From assembly GCA_023412455.1 (NCBI GenBank), contig JAEYNQ010000153.1:1-14314 (forward strand): 14,314 bases of DNA, read 5' to 3'. The position numbers and the translations under genes were made by a program. Positions 12,912 to 14,314 of the stretch are shown piece after piece; position 1 is the first letter of the stretch; every line of letters starts with the position of its first letter. The DNA comes from Bacillota bacterium (lineage in GTDB: Bacteria; Bacillota; Clostridia; Lachnospirales; Cellulosilyticaceae). The notes below the pieces were generated by a model. It saw nothing but the letters and a program-made list of their open reading frames with translations, was not told the origin of the DNA and did not search any database.

Positions 12912-14314
12912 TTATTCAGCTATAACCCTCTTGGCCTTTAGCCCTTTATTGGTTTGATAAGGTCTTACAAGCCAATAAATAAAGCCTATTATTAATACAA
13001 TAGCAACAGCTGTACCTATACCAAAGGTGCCTGTTAGCATAAGTGTTCCTATTTGATAAATGCAAAGGGATACAACATATGCTAGTCCTGTCTGATAACC
13101 AATAGCAAACCAAAACCATTTGGCATGATTCATTTCTCTTTTAATCGCTCCCATAGCTGCAAAACAAGGAGCACACAATAAATTAAAGACTAAGAAAGAA
13201 TAGGCCCCTAAGGCAGTCATGCTTGTTGCAAGCGTTCCCCAAATCTCTGCACCATCCTCTGCCACTTCTGCAAAGCCATAGAGAATACCAAAAGTACCTA
13301 CTACATTTTCTTTAGCAATAAGCCCTGTTACTGCTGCTACTGCTGATTTCCAATCTCCCCATCCAAGTGGGCTAAATAAAGGAGCCAATACACTGCCAAT
13401 AGCTGCAAGGATACTTTGATCCAGCTGTTCTGCTTCTAACATACTTAATGCACCATCAACCCATCCAAAGCGCATCATAAACCATAACACAATGGTGGAT
13501 AAAAGAATAATGGTGGCTGCTTTTTTAATAAAGGACCAGCCTCTTTCCCACATACTTCTAAGGATATTCCCTACTGTTGGCATGTGATAGGCTGGAAGCT
13601 CCATAACAAAAGGTGCTGGATCCCCTGCAAACATTTTTGTTTTCTTTAGCAGAATACCCGATAAAATAATGGCTCCAATTCCTACAAAATAAGCACTGGG
13701 TGCTACCCACCAGGCGCCATCAAATAATGCCCCTGCAACAAGAGCAATAATAGGAAGCTTTGCACCACATGGCACAAAAGTAGTTGTCATAATGGTCATT
13801 TTTCTATCTCTATCATTTTCAATGGTTCGAGAGGCCATAATACCTGGCACACCACAACCACTACCAATAAGCATAGGAATAAAAGATTTACCAGAAAGAC
13901 CAAACTTACGGAAAATCCTATCCATAATAAAAGCAACTCGCGCCATATAACCACATGCTTCTAAAAAGGCTAAGAAAATAAATAAAATAAGCATTTGTGG
14001 TACGAAACCAAGTACTGCACCAACACCGGCTACAATCCCATCTAATATTAAGCCTTGCAACCAATCTGCACAGCCAATAGCATTTAGACCTGCTTCTACT
14101 ACTACAGGTACACCTGGAATTTCTAATCCAAATAAGCTCCAGCCCTCACCAAATACACCATCATTGGCCCAGTCTGTTGCCCATGTGCCTACTGTTGTGA
14201 CAGAAACGTAGTAAACCAGGAACATCACCGCTGCAAATAGAGGCAGTGCTAACCATCTATTAGTGACGATTCTATCTATTTTATCGGAAGTTGTCAGTTT
14301 ATTGTTGCTCTTTT
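12912..14314 (-). CDS. feoB: ferrous iron transporter FeoB, C-terminal part (cut by window edge)
   Basis: FeoB imports Fe2+ across the inner membrane under GTPase control. About 466 C-terminal residues are visible. The frame stays open through the right edge (K-S-N-N-K-L-T-T-S-D at the very end), so the gene continues outside the window with the N-terminal G-protein and GDI domains. The visible part holds the two Gate-type transport repeats: GSGCGVPGIMASRTIENDRD and TTTFVPCGAKLPI in the first, NLLCAPCFAAMGAIKREMN in the second, plus an FeoB core and TM helices to the C-terminus. The conserved Cys of both gates are present. A GTG near 14228 is internal, not a start. FeoA and any Fur box would lie outside the window. 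The small Cys-rich partner follows after 18 bp. Confidence 0.96.
   Translation of the reverse strand, partial: KSNNKLTTSDKIDRIVTNRWLALPLFAAVMFLVYYVSVTTVGTWATDWANDGVFGEGWSLFGLEIPGVPVVVEAGLNAIGCADWLQGLILDGIVAGVGAVLGFVPQMLILFIFLAFLEACGYMARVAFIMDRIFRKFGLSGKSFIPMLIGSGCGVPGIMASRTIENDRDRKMTIMTTTFVPCGAKLPIIALVAGALFDGAWWVAPSAYFVGIGAIILSGILLKKTKMFAGDPAPFVMELPAYHMPTVGNILRSMWERGWSFIKKAATIILLSTIVLWFMMRFGWVDGALSMLEAEQLDQSILAAIGSVLAPLFSPLGWGDWKSAVAAVTGLIAKENVVGTFGILYGFAEVAEDGAEIWGTLATSMTALGAYSFLVFNLLCAPCFAAMGAIKREMNHAKWFWFAIGYQTGLAYVVSLCIYQIGTLMLTGTFGIGTAVAIVLIIGFIYWLVRPYQTNKGLKAKRVIAE

Noticed and set aside
14226..14228. GTG as the feoB start
   Set aside because: The frame remains open with typical FeoB sequence (SDKIDRIVTNRWLALPLF) to the right edge, so this GTG is an internal valine.

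Overview
The window looks like a chromosomal segment of a low-GC, anaerobic Gram-positive bacterium of the class Clostridia, possibly Lachnospirales or Cellulosilyticum-like. The lineage guess is inference. The support is AT-rich DNA, strong AGGAGG-type ribosome binding sites, a full-length oxygen-sensitive pyruvate:ferredoxin oxidoreductase, a single-chain SecDF, a FeoB followed by its small Cys-rich partner, and a Gram-positive-type LexA box. No phage, transposase, CRISPR, rRNA or tRNA is seen.

Layout. 1-390 is non-coding; its left part carries a candidate small RNA or leader on the minus strand, with an extended -10, three hairpins and a U-tract terminator. 391-3045 (minus) is an apparent two-gene operon: a 140-residue unrecognised membrane protein, then secDF. 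Divergent from it, at 3202-3321 (plus), is a 39-codon gene with an excellent ribosome binding site and a LexA (SOS) box over its promoter. A roughly 90-nt terminator-like hairpin follows, then about 260 bp of gene-poor DNA with possible coding debris. 3738-4130 (minus) encodes a Cys-rich HxlR-family regulator divergent from nifJ (4347-7886, plus). The 216 bp between them holds two good inverted repeats.

7920-11338 (minus) is a tight three-gene operon: a CobW/COG0523 metallo-GTPase, then a protein fusing a degenerate COG0523 GTPase domain to a DUF318/COG0701 permease, then a DUF1980/COG3689 membrane protein. A 21-bp perfect-stem terminator separates it from the upstream ZIP metal transporter (11526-12320, minus). 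The ZIP promoter abuts a dead MerR-family gene on the plus strand. The right end (12753-14314, minus) is the 3' part of a feo operon: feoB, cut by the window edge, and its small Cys-rich companion.

Together, the right half reads as a metal-handling neighbourhood: Fe(II) uptake by FeoB, divalent metal transport by ZIP, and COG0523 metal delivery linked to a permease. The centre is redox and central metabolism (PFOR with a probable thiol-based regulator). The left is protein secretion plus an SOS-regulated micro-gene. The most novel items are the GTPase-permease fusion, the SOS-controlled 39-aa protein and the candidate small RNA.
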